From Rhizobiales bacterium Ga0077545 (GTDB lineage: Bacteria; Pseudomonadota; Alphaproteobacteria; Rhizobiales; Methylopilaceae), in contig LNEV01000016.1 of NCBI GenBank assembly GCA_001464335.1, positions 112,135-176,134 of the forward strand: 64,000 nucleotides of DNA, read 5' to 3'. The position numbers were made by a program, and so were the translations under genes. Shown here piece after piece: positions 1 to 8,337 of this stretch (positions are counted from its first letter, which is position 1; the number at the start of each line of letters is the position of its first letter). The notes beneath the pieces are model-generated. The model ran no database searches. It worked only from the letters and a program-made list of their open reading frames with translations, and had not been told where the DNA came from.

Positions 1-946
1 GGCGCTCCGGCGTCAGGAAGCTTTTGGGATCGTCATCGCCATAGCGCGGATCGGTGATCGCGCGGTCGCGGATGAGAAAGGCGCGCTTTGTCGCCTCGAC
101 CAGACCATGCACGAAATCGGTGCTGTCCTGACGCCCGAGATCGAGCCGTTCGGCAATGCCGAGAATAAGGAGAGAGGCCAGTCCCTGCGTCGGCGGCGGC
201 GCGTTCCACACCGTGCCGGATTTGAGGGCCAGCATCAGCGGCTCGCGCAGCCGCGCTTCGTAGGATCGCAAATCCTCGCGCGTGACCGGGCTTCCGATGG
301 CCTCAAGATCGCCCGCGGCCTCGCGCCCGACATCGCCACGGTAAAAGTCGTCGAGGCCGGCCCGCGCGAGATGTTCGAGCGTGTCGGCAAGTTTCGGCTG
401 CTTCAGAATCGCGCCTTCGCCCGGAAGTTTTCCTTCATTCAGAAACTGCGCCGCAAATCCGGGGGCCGCGAAAAGCTCGCTTGCGAGTTTGGCCGTGTTG
501 GCCGCCTGCCCTTTCGAGACCGCAAATCCCTCGCGGGCATGGCGGATCGCATCCGAGAACAGAACCTTGAGCGGCAGCCGACCGCGCCCGGCCTCCAGCG
601 CCAGCTTCCAGCCGCCGGCAACGCCCGCGACAGTCGCAGCCCCAAGCGCGCCGCGCGGCGGCACCGTGCCGTGGCCCGCTTTGTGATAGGCGCCGATCGT
701 CGCCTTCGCTCCGGCGGGCCCGCAGGCTTCGACGAGGCCGACGCGCCCGTCCGGCTCGCGCACCATCATGAAGCCGTCGCCGCCAAGGCTCGACATATGC
801 GGATAGGTCACCGCGATGGTCGCGCCCATCGCGACCGCGGCCTCCACGGCATTGCCGCCTTCTTCCAGAATCGCGCGTCCGGTTTCGGCCGCCAGCGCGT
901 CCGGCGCGGCGACGACGCCCTTGTCGGAAATGGCTCGAGAGATCAT
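1..946 (-). CDS. Gamma-glutamyltransferase family protein, N-terminal part (runs off left edge)
   Basis: The minus strand is open from an ATG at 946 to the first base of the window, so only about 315 N-terminal residues are present and the stop lies outside. The translation begins MISRAISDKGVVAAPDALAA and carries the large-subunit signature of gamma-glutamyltransferases and related Ntn hydrolases: GGNAVEAAVAMGATIAV, then HMSSLGGDGFMMV, then a GAATVAGVAGGWKLALE segment. The last visible residues include ITDPRYGDDDP. These enzymes transfer or hydrolyse gamma-glutamyl or acyl groups and mature by autocleavage before a catalytic Thr. That Thr and the small subunit lie beyond the edge, so activity cannot be judged. 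No signal peptide is visible at this start, so it may be a cytoplasmic acylase-like member. The family is certain; the substrate is not. Confidence 0.88.
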   Translation of the reverse strand, partial: MISRAISDKGVVAAPDALAAETGRAILEEGGNAVEAAVAMGATIAVTYPHMSSLGGDGFMMVREPDGRVGLVEACGPAGAKATIGAYHKAGHGTVPPRGALGAATVAGVAGGWKLALEAGRGRLPLKVLFSDAIRHAREGFAVSKGQAANTAKLASELFAAPGFAAQFLNEGKLPGEGAILKQPKLADTLEHLARAGLDDFYRGDVGREAAGDLEAIGSPVTREDLRSYEARLREPLMLALKSGTVWNAPPPTQGLASLLILGIAERLDLGRQDSTDFVHGLVEATKRAFLIRDRAITDPRYGDDDPKSFLTPER

Positions 947-1036
947 GGCCGCTTTATACCCACTCTCACGTGAAGCGGGAGAGGGTTGAGCCGAAAGGCC
1001 ATCCCGGCTAGTTTCCTGCCCGCAAAAGGAACCGAC

Positions 1037-1261
1037 ATGGCCTTCAGGACAGACAAGCCGCTTACCATCATCTCCGCGACCGTTCTCGTCGGCGTGGAAA
1101 TTCTCGTCGCGGGCGTTGCCGGCGGCTGGGCGGTGGCCGGAATGCTGGGTCTTGGAGAGGTCGGCGCCTGGGTGCTTGAAGCCGCCGGCGCGGCTTTGGC
1201 GCTCTATTTCGTGGTGCGGTTCTGGCGCTCGGCGATGACGACGCCCGCCCCCGCGGAATGA
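1037..1261 (+). CDS. Small two-helix membrane protein
   Basis: A 74-residue product. ATG 1037 was chosen over an upstream in-frame start because AAAAGGA sits about 6 bases before it. Two hydrophobic stretches, at about residues 12-36 and 43-60, predict two membrane helices, with a short basic and proline-rich C-terminus ending TTPAPAE. I do not recognise a named family. It stands alone between the divergent gamma-glutamyltransferase gene and the leader of the ornithine decarboxylase gene. Codon use and base composition match the neighbours, so it looks like a genuine resident gene of unknown function. Confidence 0.6.
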   Translation: MAFRTDKPLTIISATVLVGVEILVAGVAGGWAVAGMLGLGEVGAWVLEAAGAALALYFVVRFWRSAMTTPAPAE

Positions 1262-1379
1262 GGCGTGCGGGCCACAGCGTCGCCTGCCTTTAAAAAATCA
1301 CATGTCTGAATGCCCCTAACCTCTTGCGTATGACAGGGGATTCCCCTATCTCCGCGCCTGCCCAATATTCGCACGTGCC

Positions 1380-1782
1380 TGTGGCTGCGTGCCGGTCTAG
1401 ACGGAAGCCCCGTCTGGGCAGACCGGTAACCGGAAAGAAAAACCGGGTTTAAGTCGGCGCTCTGCCGGCGGACGCAGCTTAAAGCAACGACGTAGAGGGC
1501 TTTTTTGGTCTCTCCCGGCCAGTCCAACGGCCGGGGTCACTGAAGAGGCAGACTACATCCTTGCCGGGCGTGCGGACGGGAACTCCCTTCCAATCGTTGG
1601 CCTGATCCTGAGCCGGACGCAGCTTTGCTGCCACGGAACAGGTCTCGCTATCGGCGCGAACAAGAGCCGCCGGTTCGAAAGAACCGGCAGTGTAGAAGAA
1701 GACCGTCCGGAGCGTCTCCACAGCGCTTGTCGGAACGGGCGTCGTCTACACCCAAGCCACCGCGTGATTTCTGGGGAACCCG
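1380..1782 (+). promoter_or_regulatory. Structured leader of the ornithine decarboxylase gene (speF-type RNA candidate)
   Basis: The 521 bases before the decarboxylase have no convincing gene but much secondary structure. A nested hairpin near 1390-1431 has CCGGTCT pairing with AGACCGG around AGACGG/CCGTCT. A perfect 8-bp stem capped by GAAA lies at 1669-1688. An 11-base direct repeat GGACGCAGCTT occurs at 1470-1480 and 1615-1625, and T-runs follow near 1501. Alphaproteobacterial ornithine decarboxylase genes are known to carry a conserved cis-regulatory RNA, the speF motif. Assignment here rests on position plus structure, not on a covariance match, so the boundaries are approximate. Confidence 0.5.
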
Positions 1783-2916
1783 ATGACCGACCGTATCCGC
1801 CACTACCTCGCCGACCGCCCGCACGAGGGCCCGCGTCTCATCGTCGATCTCGAGGTCATCCGCGAGAATTACACCGCCTTCGCCAAGGCGCTGCCGGACA
1901 CGCGCGTCTTCTACGCCGTCAAGGCGAACCCGGAGCCGAAGGTCCTTCAGCTTCTGGCCGATCTCGGCTCGTGCTTCGACGCCGCGTCCGTCAACGAAAT
2001 CCGCATGGTGCTCGCCACCGGCGCGACGGCCGACCGCATCTCCTTCGGCAACACGATCAAGAAGGAGCGCGACATCGAGACCGCGCGCAAGCTCGGCGTC
2101 GATCTGTACGCGGTCGATTGCGTGGAAGAGGTCGAGAAGGTCGCCCGTGCCGCCCCCGGCGCACGTGTGTTCGCGCGCATCCTGTGCGATGGCGCGGGCG
2201 CCGAATGGCCGCTGTCGCGCAAGTTCGGCTGCGTGCCGGAAATGGCCGTGGACGTGCTGGAGCACGCCCATCGCCTCGGCCTCGTCTCCTACGGCGTGTC
2301 GTTCCATGTCGGCTCGCAGCAGCGCGATCCGAACATGTGGGACGGCGCGCTGGCCTCGGCCTCGATGGTGTTCCGCACGCTCGCCGAGCGCGGCATCCAT
2401 CTGTCGATGGTCAATCTCGGCGGCGGCTTCCCGACCAAGTACCTCAAGAAGGTGCCGGGCGTGCAGGATTACGGGTCGGCCATCTTCGGCGCGCTCCGCA
2501 AGCATTTCGGCAACCGCATCCCGGAGACGATCATCGAGCCGGGCCGCGGAATGGTCGGCAATGCGGGCATGATCGAGGCGGAAGTCGTCCTGATCTCGAA
2601 GAAGTCGGACGCCAAGGACGATCTGCGCTGGGTCTATCTCGACATCGGCAAGTTCGGCGGCCTCGCCGAGACGATGGACGAGGCGATCCGCTACCCGATC
2701 AAGACGCGCCACGACCACGCGGAGAAGGTGCCGTGCGTACTTGCGGGCCCGACCTGCGATTCGGCGGACGTGCTCTACGAGAAGGAGCCCTATCTGCTTC
2801 CGGTGAGTCTCGAGATCGGCGATCTCGTCCTCATCGAGGCGACGGGCGCCTACACGACGACCTATTCGGCGGTTGCCTTCAACGGCTTCCCCCCGCTCGA
2901 GACAATCGTCATCTGA
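1783..2916 (+). CDS. speF: Ornithine/lysine decarboxylase, PLP fold type III
   Basis: A 377-residue group IV decarboxylase that converts ornithine (possibly also lysine) to putrescine (or cadaverine) and CO2 in the cytoplasm. Lys47 in the YAVKANP motif should form the PLP aldimine. The phosphate-binding GGGFP is at 213-217, EPGRG at 252-256, and the active-site Cys325 and Asp329 lie in GPTCDSADVL, completing the dimer-interface site. The length is normal for this compact bacterial form. ATG 1783 follows TGGGGAA. The gene ends just before a strong terminator. Two genes downstream lies homospermidine synthase, which uses putrescine, so the region is a polyamine pathway. Lysine activity cannot be excluded from sequence. 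Confidence 0.93.
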   Translation: MTDRIRHYLADRPHEGPRLIVDLEVIRENYTAFAKALPDTRVFYAVKANPEPKVLQLLADLGSCFDAASVNEIRMVLATGATADRISFGNTIKKERDIETARKLGVDLYAVDCVEEVEKVARAAPGARVFARILCDGAGAEWPLSRKFGCVPEMAVDVLEHAHRLGLVSYGVSFHVGSQQRDPNMWDGALASASMVFRTLAERGIHLSMVNLGGGFPTKYLKKVPGVQDYGSAIFGALRKHFGNRIPETIIEPGRGMVGNAGMIEAEVVLISKKSDAKDDLRWVYLDIGKFGGLAETMDEAIRYPIKTRHDHAEKVPCVLAGPTCDSADVLYEKEPYLLPVSLEIGDLVLIEATGAYTTTYSAVAFNGFPPLETIVI

Positions 2917-2923
2917 ATGAGCC

Positions 2924-2947
2924 CCGCCCGGTTCGCCGGGCGGTTTT
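2924..2947 (+). terminator. Rho-independent terminator after ornithine decarboxylase
   Basis: A perfect 8-bp GC stem, CCGCCCGG / CCGGGCGG, closed by a TTCG tetraloop and followed by TTTT. It lies 8 bases after the stop codon and separates the decarboxylase from the GNAT gene. Confidence 0.88.
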
Positions 2948-3026
2948 CCCCAAAATGCAGTAACCCGGACGGCCCTTCACAGGGTGCGAGGGCCAGAGCA
3001 ACCCCAAGAGTTTGGGAGTTCCGGCC

Positions 3027-3572
3027 ATGATCTCAGTTCGCAACGAAGTTCTCTCCGACATCGACGCCCGCGAGGCGCTGCTCGATGCCGCGATGGGCGA
3101 AGCCCGCTTTCGCAAGACCTCCGCGCGCCTGCGCGAGGGCCGTCTTGCTGCGCATGGCCTGTCCTTCGTCGCGGAGAACGCGGACGGCGAGATGCTCGGT
3201 ACGGTTCGCCTGTGGGACATCACCGCCGGCCCCGGCCGTCCCGCGCTGCTGCTCGGCCCGCTCGCGGTCGATCCGGCCCGTCACTCGCGCGGCACGGGCA
3301 GCCTTCTGATGAAGGCCGCCATCGCGCGCGCGCAAGAACTCGGCCACGGCTCGATCCTGCTGGTGGGCGATGCGCCCTATTACGAGCGTTTCGGCTTCTC
3401 GGAGGAGCGCACGCAGCGCCTGCGCCTTCCCGGCCCTTACGAAGCCAACCGCTTCCTCGCGCTGGAGCTTCAGCCGCACGCGCTTGCCGGCGCGGCCGGT
3501 CTCATCAAGGCGACGGGCGTGCGTGTGCCGGAACCGGCCTTCGCCGAAGCAGCCCTCCGCGCCGCGGCCTGA
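3027..3572 (+). CDS. GNAT family N-acetyltransferase
   Basis: A 181-residue acetyltransferase of the YhbS-like (GNAT_9) type. The acetyl-CoA binding region reads LGPLAVDPARHSRGTGSLLM, with the Arg/Gly pyrophosphate loop RGTG, and is followed by the typical C-terminal PYYERFGFS strand-turn. ATG 3027 has GGGAG 8 bases upstream; a TTG 15 bases earlier is in frame but less well placed. It lies between ornithine decarboxylase and homospermidine synthase, each separated by its own terminator. A polyamine or diamine substrate is an attractive guess from context, but members of this subgroup acetylate many small molecules, so the substrate is unknown. Confidence 0.85.
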   Translation: MISVRNEVLSDIDAREALLDAAMGEARFRKTSARLREGRLAAHGLSFVAENADGEMLGTVRLWDITAGPGRPALLLGPLAVDPARHSRGTGSLLMKAAIARAQELGHGSILLVGDAPYYERFGFSEERTQRLRLPGPYEANRFLALELQPHALAGAAGLIKATGVRVPEPAFAEAALRAAA

Positions 3573-3606
3573 CCTCCTTCCCTTTCAGGGGTTGACCTGA
3601 CCTCCC

Positions 3607-3635
3607 CCGCCCGGCTTCATCGCCGGGCGGATTTT
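3607..3635 (+). terminator. Rho-independent terminator after the GNAT gene
   Basis: A perfect 9-bp stem CCGCCCGGC / GCCGGGCGG with a 6-base loop followed by ATTTTC. It is a near copy of the terminator after the preceding decarboxylase gene. Confidence 0.85.
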
Positions 3636-3662
3636 CCCGCGTGCAATATGGAGTGATGAAGA

Positions 3663-5093
3663 ATGGTGGATTGGCCGGTCTACGGGCACATTTCAGGACC
3701 TGTCGTCATGATCGGTTTCGGATCGATCGGGCGTGGAACTTTGCCGCTGATCGAGCGCCATTTCACCTATGACAAGAGCCGGATGTCGGTGATCGACCCG
3801 AGCGACCACAACAAGCACATCCTCGACGCGCACGGGCTCGACCTCATCCAGACGCACGTCACGAAGGAAAACTACCGCGAATTGCTCACCCCGCTGCTCA
3901 CCAAGGGCGGCGGCCAGGGTTTCTGCGTCAACCTGTCGGTCGACACCGGCTCCGTCGACATCATGGAGCTGTGCCGCGAACTCGGCTGCCTCTACATCGA
4001 CACGGTCAACGAGCCGTGGCTGGGCTTCTACTTCGACAAGAACAAGGGACCGGCCGAGCGTTCCAACTACGCGCTGCGCGAGATGACGCTCGCCGCCAAG
4101 CGCCGCAATCCCGGCGGCCCGACCGCCGTTTCGACCTGCGGCGCCAATCCCGGAATGGTCTCCTTCTTCGCCAAGCAGGCGGCCTTGAACATCGCGCGGG
4201 ACATGAACCTCAACGTGCCCGATCCGGAGACGCGCGAGGAATGGGCCGCCTTGATGCGCCAGATCGGCGTCAAGGGCATCCACATCGCCGAGCGCGACAC
4301 GCAGACGACCAAGGATCCGAAACCGGCCAATGTGTTTCTCAACACCTGGTCCGTCGAGGGGTTCATCTCCGAAGGCTTCCAGCCCGCCGAACTCGGCTGG
4401 GGCACGCATGAGACGTGGAAGCCCGACACCGCACGCACCTTCGACGATCCCAATGCTCCGGCCATCTATCTGATGCAGCCCGGCGCCGAGACCAAAGTGC
4501 GCACATGGTGCCCGACGCGCGGCGCGCAGTACGGCTTCCTCGTCACGCACAACGAATCGATCTCGATCGCCGATTACTTCACGGTGTTCGAGGAGAAGAA
4601 ACCCGTCTACCGCCTGACCTGTCATTACGCCTATCACCCGTGCGACGACGCCATCCTGTCGTGGCACGAAGTGTTCGGCGCGGCCGGAAAGGTGCAGGAT
4701 AAACTGCATGTTCTCGACGAGGACGAACTGGTCGAGGGCGTCGACGAGCTCGGCGTGCTCCTCTACGGCCACGGCAAGGGCGCCTATTGGTATGGCTCGC
4801 AGCTCTCGCTCGAAGAGACGCGCAAGCTCGCGCCCTATCAGAGCGCGACGGGCCTTCAGGTGACGTCGGCGGTGCTGGCGGGCATGGTCTGGGCGCTGGA
4901 GAATCCGAACGAGGGCATCGTCGAGACCGACGAGATGGACTTCAAGCGCTGCCTCGAAATCCAGAAGCCCTATCTTGGTCCGGTGAACGGCTATTACACC
5001 GACTGGACACCGCTTCAGGGCCGTCCGGGCCTGTTCCCGGAAGACATCGACGAGAGCGATCCCTGGCAGTTCAAGAATTTCTTCGTGGCGTGA
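3663..5093 (+). CDS. hss: Homospermidine synthase
   Basis: A 476-residue NAD-dependent enzyme that condenses two putrescine molecules (or putrescine with spermidine) to sym-homospermidine, the main long polyamine of many rhizobia. The N-terminal dinucleotide fold has GFGSIGRG at 18-25. The middle carries the substrate-channel segments DTVNEPWLGFYFD and STCGANPGMVS, and the C-terminus has the conserved ENPNEGIVETDEMD. The length matches the bacterial family. It has its own gap after the GNAT terminator. With ornithine decarboxylase at 1783-2916 it forms a two-step route from ornithine to homospermidine. Confidence 0.95.
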   Translation: MVDWPVYGHISGPVVMIGFGSIGRGTLPLIERHFTYDKSRMSVIDPSDHNKHILDAHGLDLIQTHVTKENYRELLTPLLTKGGGQGFCVNLSVDTGSVDIMELCRELGCLYIDTVNEPWLGFYFDKNKGPAERSNYALREMTLAAKRRNPGGPTAVSTCGANPGMVSFFAKQAALNIARDMNLNVPDPETREEWAALMRQIGVKGIHIAERDTQTTKDPKPANVFLNTWSVEGFISEGFQPAELGWGTHETWKPDTARTFDDPNAPAIYLMQPGAETKVRTWCPTRGAQYGFLVTHNESISIADYFTVFEEKKPVYRLTCHYAYHPCDDAILSWHEVFGAAGKVQDKLHVLDEDELVEGVDELGVLLYGHGKGAYWYGSQLSLEETRKLAPYQSATGLQVTSAVLAGMVWALENPNEGIVETDEMDFKRCLEIQKPYLGPVNGYYTDWTPLQGRPGLFPEDIDESDPWQFKNFFVA

Positions 5094-5096
5094 GGA

Positions 5097-5678
5097 TCAG
5101 CCGTCCGTAATGACGCGCATCTTCCTCAGCTCCTTCTTGCTGAGGATCTTCATGTCCTTGTGACGCGTGCCCTCGGCGACCCCGATCAGATCGGGGCTTA
5201 CGCCGAGGCTGCGCGCATATTCGCGCAGGAAGAGGTTCACCTGTTTGTCTTCGGCAAGCTCGCTCTTGGTCGGCTTGCGCTTCGAGCTGCGCCCCGTCGT
5301 TGCAAAACTGTGGACGCCGAACTGCCCGCCGTTCAGCACCATGCGGTTGACGCCGCCGAGCAGCGCGTAGGCACAGGCCGAGAAGCACGAGCCGCCGGGC
5401 GCGACGCCGACATTGGTTCCCGTTTCGCGAAACGCGAGGCCCAGCCGCACGCCGCCGGCAAGGTTGCCTCCGGGCGAATGCAGGATGACCGGCGTGCCGC
5501 GGCCCGCTTTGCGCAGCGCGGCCCGGAACGCGCGGTCGCTGTTGGGTGCGATTTCGCCTTCGCCGAGCAGAACCTTGATCCCATCGGCGTCGATGACCTG
5601 GAATTTCATGGTCCCGGCACTGGCTGCGCCGGAGACCAGCAGAAGGGCCAGGATCAATCCGAAGGAACGTGCGCGCAT
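5097..5678 (-). CDS. Periplasmic ClpP/crotonase-fold protein (COG3904-like)
   Basis: A 193-residue product convergent with homospermidine synthase, the two stops being three bases apart. Residues 1-21 (MRARSFGLILALLLVSGAAS plus A) form a signal peptide, so it acts in the periplasm. The mature part resembles ClpP-class serine hydrolases: HSPGGN at 67-72 for the oxyanion strand, GGSCFSACAYAL at 95-106 with Ser100 as likely nucleophile, and FGVHSF with His123 as a candidate base. Two cysteines flank the serine and could be disulfide bonded. Proteins of this type occur as predicted periplasmic proteins in rhizobia; the substrate is unknown. Confidence 0.75.
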   Translation of the reverse strand: MRARSFGLILALLLVSGAASAGTMKFQVIDADGIKVLLGEGEIAPNSDRAFRAALRKAGRGTPVILHSPGGNLAGGVRLGLAFRETGTNVGVAPGGSCFSACAYALLGGVNRMVLNGGQFGVHSFATTGRSSKRKPTKSELAEDKQVNLFLREYARSLGVSPDLIGVAEGTRHKDMKILSKKELRKMRVITDG

Positions 5679-5803
5679 AGGGCCTCCACCTCATCAAGGG
5701 TGGCACAATCGGGCCGCTTGTCCAGCTCAATCGCGCGCCACCGGGCGCTGGTTCGGAGCGTGACCATGTTCTATGGTCCGCCCATCAGAAAAGGAAATTG
5801 CCC

Positions 5804-6169
5804 ATGTCAGCGGGGCTTGAGGGTTGTCGCGTTCTCGTCGTTGAAGACGAGATTCTTGTATCCATGCTTGTGGAAGATATCCTGACCGATATCGGCTGTT
5901 CGGTCGTCGGCCCCGTGCCACGCCTGGAGGCCGCCATCGAGACGGCACAAACCGCCGAGATCGACATCGCACTGCTGGATGTGAATCTGGCAGGCGCCCG
6001 TGTCTTTCCTGTGGCGGATATTCTCGCCGCCCGTGGCCTGCCGTTCATCTTCATGTCCGGCTATGGCGAAAGCGCGCTCGAAGAGGGGCACAAGGGCCGC
6101 CCGGTTCTCGAAAAGCCGTTCAATCCCGAAGCGATCGAGGAGAAGCTGCGCGAGGTTCTGGGGCGCTGA
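5804..6169 (+). CDS. Stand-alone response-regulator receiver protein
   Basis: A 121-residue single receiver domain with no output domain. The acidic pocket VVEDE (Glu14, Asp15), the phospho-acceptor Asp59 in LLDVNLAG, the switch residue in FMSGYG and the Lys of VLEKPF are all present, so it should be phosphorylatable. ATG 5804 has AAGGA 8 bases upstream; the TTG six bases earlier was not used. No histidine kinase is adjacent. Such proteins relay phosphate or act by protein contact. The partner is not visible here. Confidence 0.9.
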   Translation: MSAGLEGCRVLVVEDEILVSMLVEDILTDIGCSVVGPVPRLEAAIETAQTAEIDIALLDVNLAGARVFPVADILAARGLPFIFMSGYGESALEEGHKGRPVLEKPFNPEAIEEKLREVLGR

Positions 6170-6172
6170 CGC

Positions 6173-7183
6173 TCAGAGCTTCGGCAGCGTCAGAACGCCT
6201 GCCGCGCCCTCTTCGGTTCCGAACGCGAGCATCATGCCGTCCGCGTTCCAGGCGAGCGAGGAGATGGGGCCGCCATCGCTGACGGGGCGGGCCTGGAGAA
6301 TGCTCTCATCGTCCGTACGGATGAAGAGAACGCAACCGTCGCGATAGCCGACCGCCAGAACCGGCGCCTTCGGATGGAACGCCACGCGCTCGACACGCGA
6401 AGGCCGGATGCCGAGTTCGAGCGGCGGCTTGCCCATCGGCCCGTCCTTGGTCACGAACGGCCAGACGATGGCCGCATCCGCGCCCGAGCTCGCCAGCCAT
6501 TTTCCATCGAACGACCACGACATCGAGCGCACTTTCGAGGGATAGCCGGACATCCGCATATTGCCGCTGTCGGCCAGCCGCCAGCCATGCATCTCGTTTT
6601 CCTGCATGGTCGACACGACGAAGCGCCCATCGTTCGAGGCCGTCACGTCGATGTGCGAGCCTTTCCAGCTCAGCTCCTTGGGCGTGCCCTGCGTACGCGG
6701 GAACCAGATGCTGACGCCATTGTAGCGCGCGATGTAAAGCTGAAAGCCCTTGGCGCCGAAAGCGAGGCCGCGCCCGCTGGAGGGCAGATCGAGCGCGTAA
6801 AGCGCGCCCTTGCCATCGCGTACATGCACCTTCTTGCCCGCGGACCACGCCACCGCGCCGTCCGGTCCGGTCGCGACCGCATCGACCCAGGCGCCGTTTG
6901 CCGTCTTGCCGATCTCCTCCGTGCGGCCGGTCGCGCTCGTCGCAACCACACGCCCGTCGTCGCCGCCCGTCACGATGCGCTTGCCATCGGACGCGGCGAC
7001 GAGAATGGCGCTGCCGTTATGGACGTTGATGCGCGACACGGTCTCGCCGGTGGCGAGGATGACCGTGCCATCGCCCAGGGCAAACGCGGCGGCGGCGCCG
7101 AGAAAGGCCGTTCCCGTCACATGGGATTCGGCCAGAACGGGGCGGATGTAGTCGGCAAGGGAGGATTTGTCGGCGGAAGTCAT
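6173..7183 (-). CDS. WD40-repeat beta-propeller protein in the zinc block
   Basis: A 336-residue protein with degenerate WD-type blades through its length, for example SWSFDGKWLASSGADAAIVW, VAFHPKAPVLAVGYRDG and LAWNADGMMLAFGTEEG. It has no signal peptide, so it should be a cytoplasmic interaction scaffold. It follows the CobW-type GTPase gene on the same strand, about 70 bases away. A hairpin (12-bp arms with one G-T pair, near 7220-7247) sits between them and may reduce read-through. Rhizobial genomes often keep a WD40 gene beside this GTPase, suggesting a linked role in metal delivery; this is inference from context. Confidence 0.82.
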   Translation of the reverse strand: MTSADKSSLADYIRPVLAESHVTGTAFLGAAAAFALGDGTVILATGETVSRINVHNGSAILVAASDGKRIVTGGDDGRVVATSATGRTEEIGKTANGAWVDAVATGPDGAVAWSAGKKVHVRDGKGALYALDLPSSGRGLAFGAKGFQLYIARYNGVSIWFPRTQGTPKELSWKGSHIDVTASNDGRFVVSTMQENEMHGWRLADSGNMRMSGYPSKVRSMSWSFDGKWLASSGADAAIVWPFVTKDGPMGKPPLELGIRPSRVERVAFHPKAPVLAVGYRDGCVLFIRTDDESILQARPVSDGGPISSLAWNADGMMLAFGTEEGAAGVLTLPKL

Positions 7184-7256
7184 GGCGCGGGTTTAGACCG
7201 GCAGAGCCACGGAGCCAAGAGCCCTCTCCCGTTTGCGGGGGAGGGCTCACGGCATG

Positions 7257-8318
7257 TCAGGCTGCGGTTGCTTCGAAGCCCGCCTTCAGGCGTTCGCGGT
7301 CGAGATCCTTGCCGATGAAGACGATCTTCGATTCCCGCTTCTCGTCGGGCTTCCATTCGCGCTGCAGATCCCCGTCGAGGATCATGTGGACGCCCTGGAA
7401 GACGTAACGCTGCGGCTCGTCCTGAAAGGCGAGAATGCCTTTCCAGCGAAGGAGGTTCTGGCCATCGCTCTGGGCGATGTCCTGCACCCAGTCGAGAAAC
7501 TTCTCCGGCACCACATCGCCCGGAATGCTGAAGGCGAGCGATTGAATATGCTCGTCGTGATAATGCTTCAGCCCGCCATGCGCGTGCCCGTGGTCATGGT
7601 CATGGTCGCACCCGCAATCGGGGCCGTGCTCGTGATGGTCATGGCCATGATGATGGTGATCGTGGCCGCCCGCCGTTTCGAGGAAAGCGGGCTCGATTTC
7701 GAGAATGCGCTCGAGATCGAACGATCCCCGGTCCAGCACCTCGCTCAGCGGCACCTGGCTTTTCACCGTGCGAATAACGCGTGCGTACGGATTGAGACCG
7801 CGGATGCGCGCCTCGACCTCGTCGAGTTCGGCAGGCGTCACGAGGTCGGTCTTGTTGAGCAGGATGACGTCCGCAAAAGCGATCTGGTTCTTGGCCTCGG
7901 GCGCATCCTTCAGGCGCTCCGTCAGCCATTTGGCATCGGCCACCGTCACCACCGCGTCGAGACGGGCGTTTTCCTGCACTTCTTCATCGACGAAGAAGGT
8001 CTGCGCGACAGGCGCCGGATCGGCAAGGCCCGTCGTCTCGACGATGATCGCGTCGAACTTGCCCTTCCTCTTCATCAGGCCTTCGATGATGCGGATGAGA
8101 TCGCCGCGCACCGTGCAGCAGATGCAGCCATTGTTCATCTCGAAGACTTCTTCGTCCGCGCCGACGACGAGTTCGTTGTCGATGCCGATCTCGCCGAATT
8201 CGTTGACGATGACGGCGTAGCGCTTGCCGTGTTCCTCCGAGAGAATGCGGTTCAGAAGCGTGGTCTTCCCCGCGCCGAGATAGCCGGTGAGAACGGTGAC
8301 GGGAATCTTGTCGGACAT
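7257..8318 (-). CDS. CobW/COG0523-family GTPase, probable zinc metallochaperone
   Basis: A 353-residue G3E GTPase. Walker A is GYLGAGKTT at 12-20, the metal-binding CICC at 65-68, the switch region ETTGLADP at 94-101 and the guanine-specificity NKTD at 155-158. A loop at 219-256 is exceptionally rich in His, Asp and Cys (about 16 His), a probable zinc store or sensor, and precedes the C-terminal CobW_C domain. These proteins move zinc into client enzymes using GTP. The gene lies downstream of znuA on the same strand, which supports zinc rather than cobalt. The gap to znuA holds a palindromic repeat, so it may have its own promoter. Confidence 0.92.
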   Translation of the reverse strand: MSDKIPVTVLTGYLGAGKTTLLNRILSEEHGKRYAVIVNEFGEIGIDNELVVGADEEVFEMNNGCICCTVRGDLIRIIEGLMKRKGKFDAIIVETTGLADPAPVAQTFFVDEEVQENARLDAVVTVADAKWLTERLKDAPEAKNQIAFADVILLNKTDLVTPAELDEVEARIRGLNPYARVIRTVKSQVPLSEVLDRGSFDLERILEIEPAFLETAGGHDHHHHGHDHHEHGPDCGCDHDHDHGHAHGGLKHYHDEHIQSLAFSIPGDVVPEKFLDWVQDIAQSDGQNLLRWKGILAFQDEPQRYVFQGVHMILDGDLQREWKPDEKRESKIVFIGKDLDRERLKAGFEATAA

Positions 8319-8337
8319 ACGACTGCCTTCAATGAAA

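Noticed and set aside
1335..1347. Short palindrome AGGGGA-T-TCCCCT upstream of the ornithine decarboxylase leader
   Set aside because: Too short and without a related copy to support an operator call; kept only as an observation.
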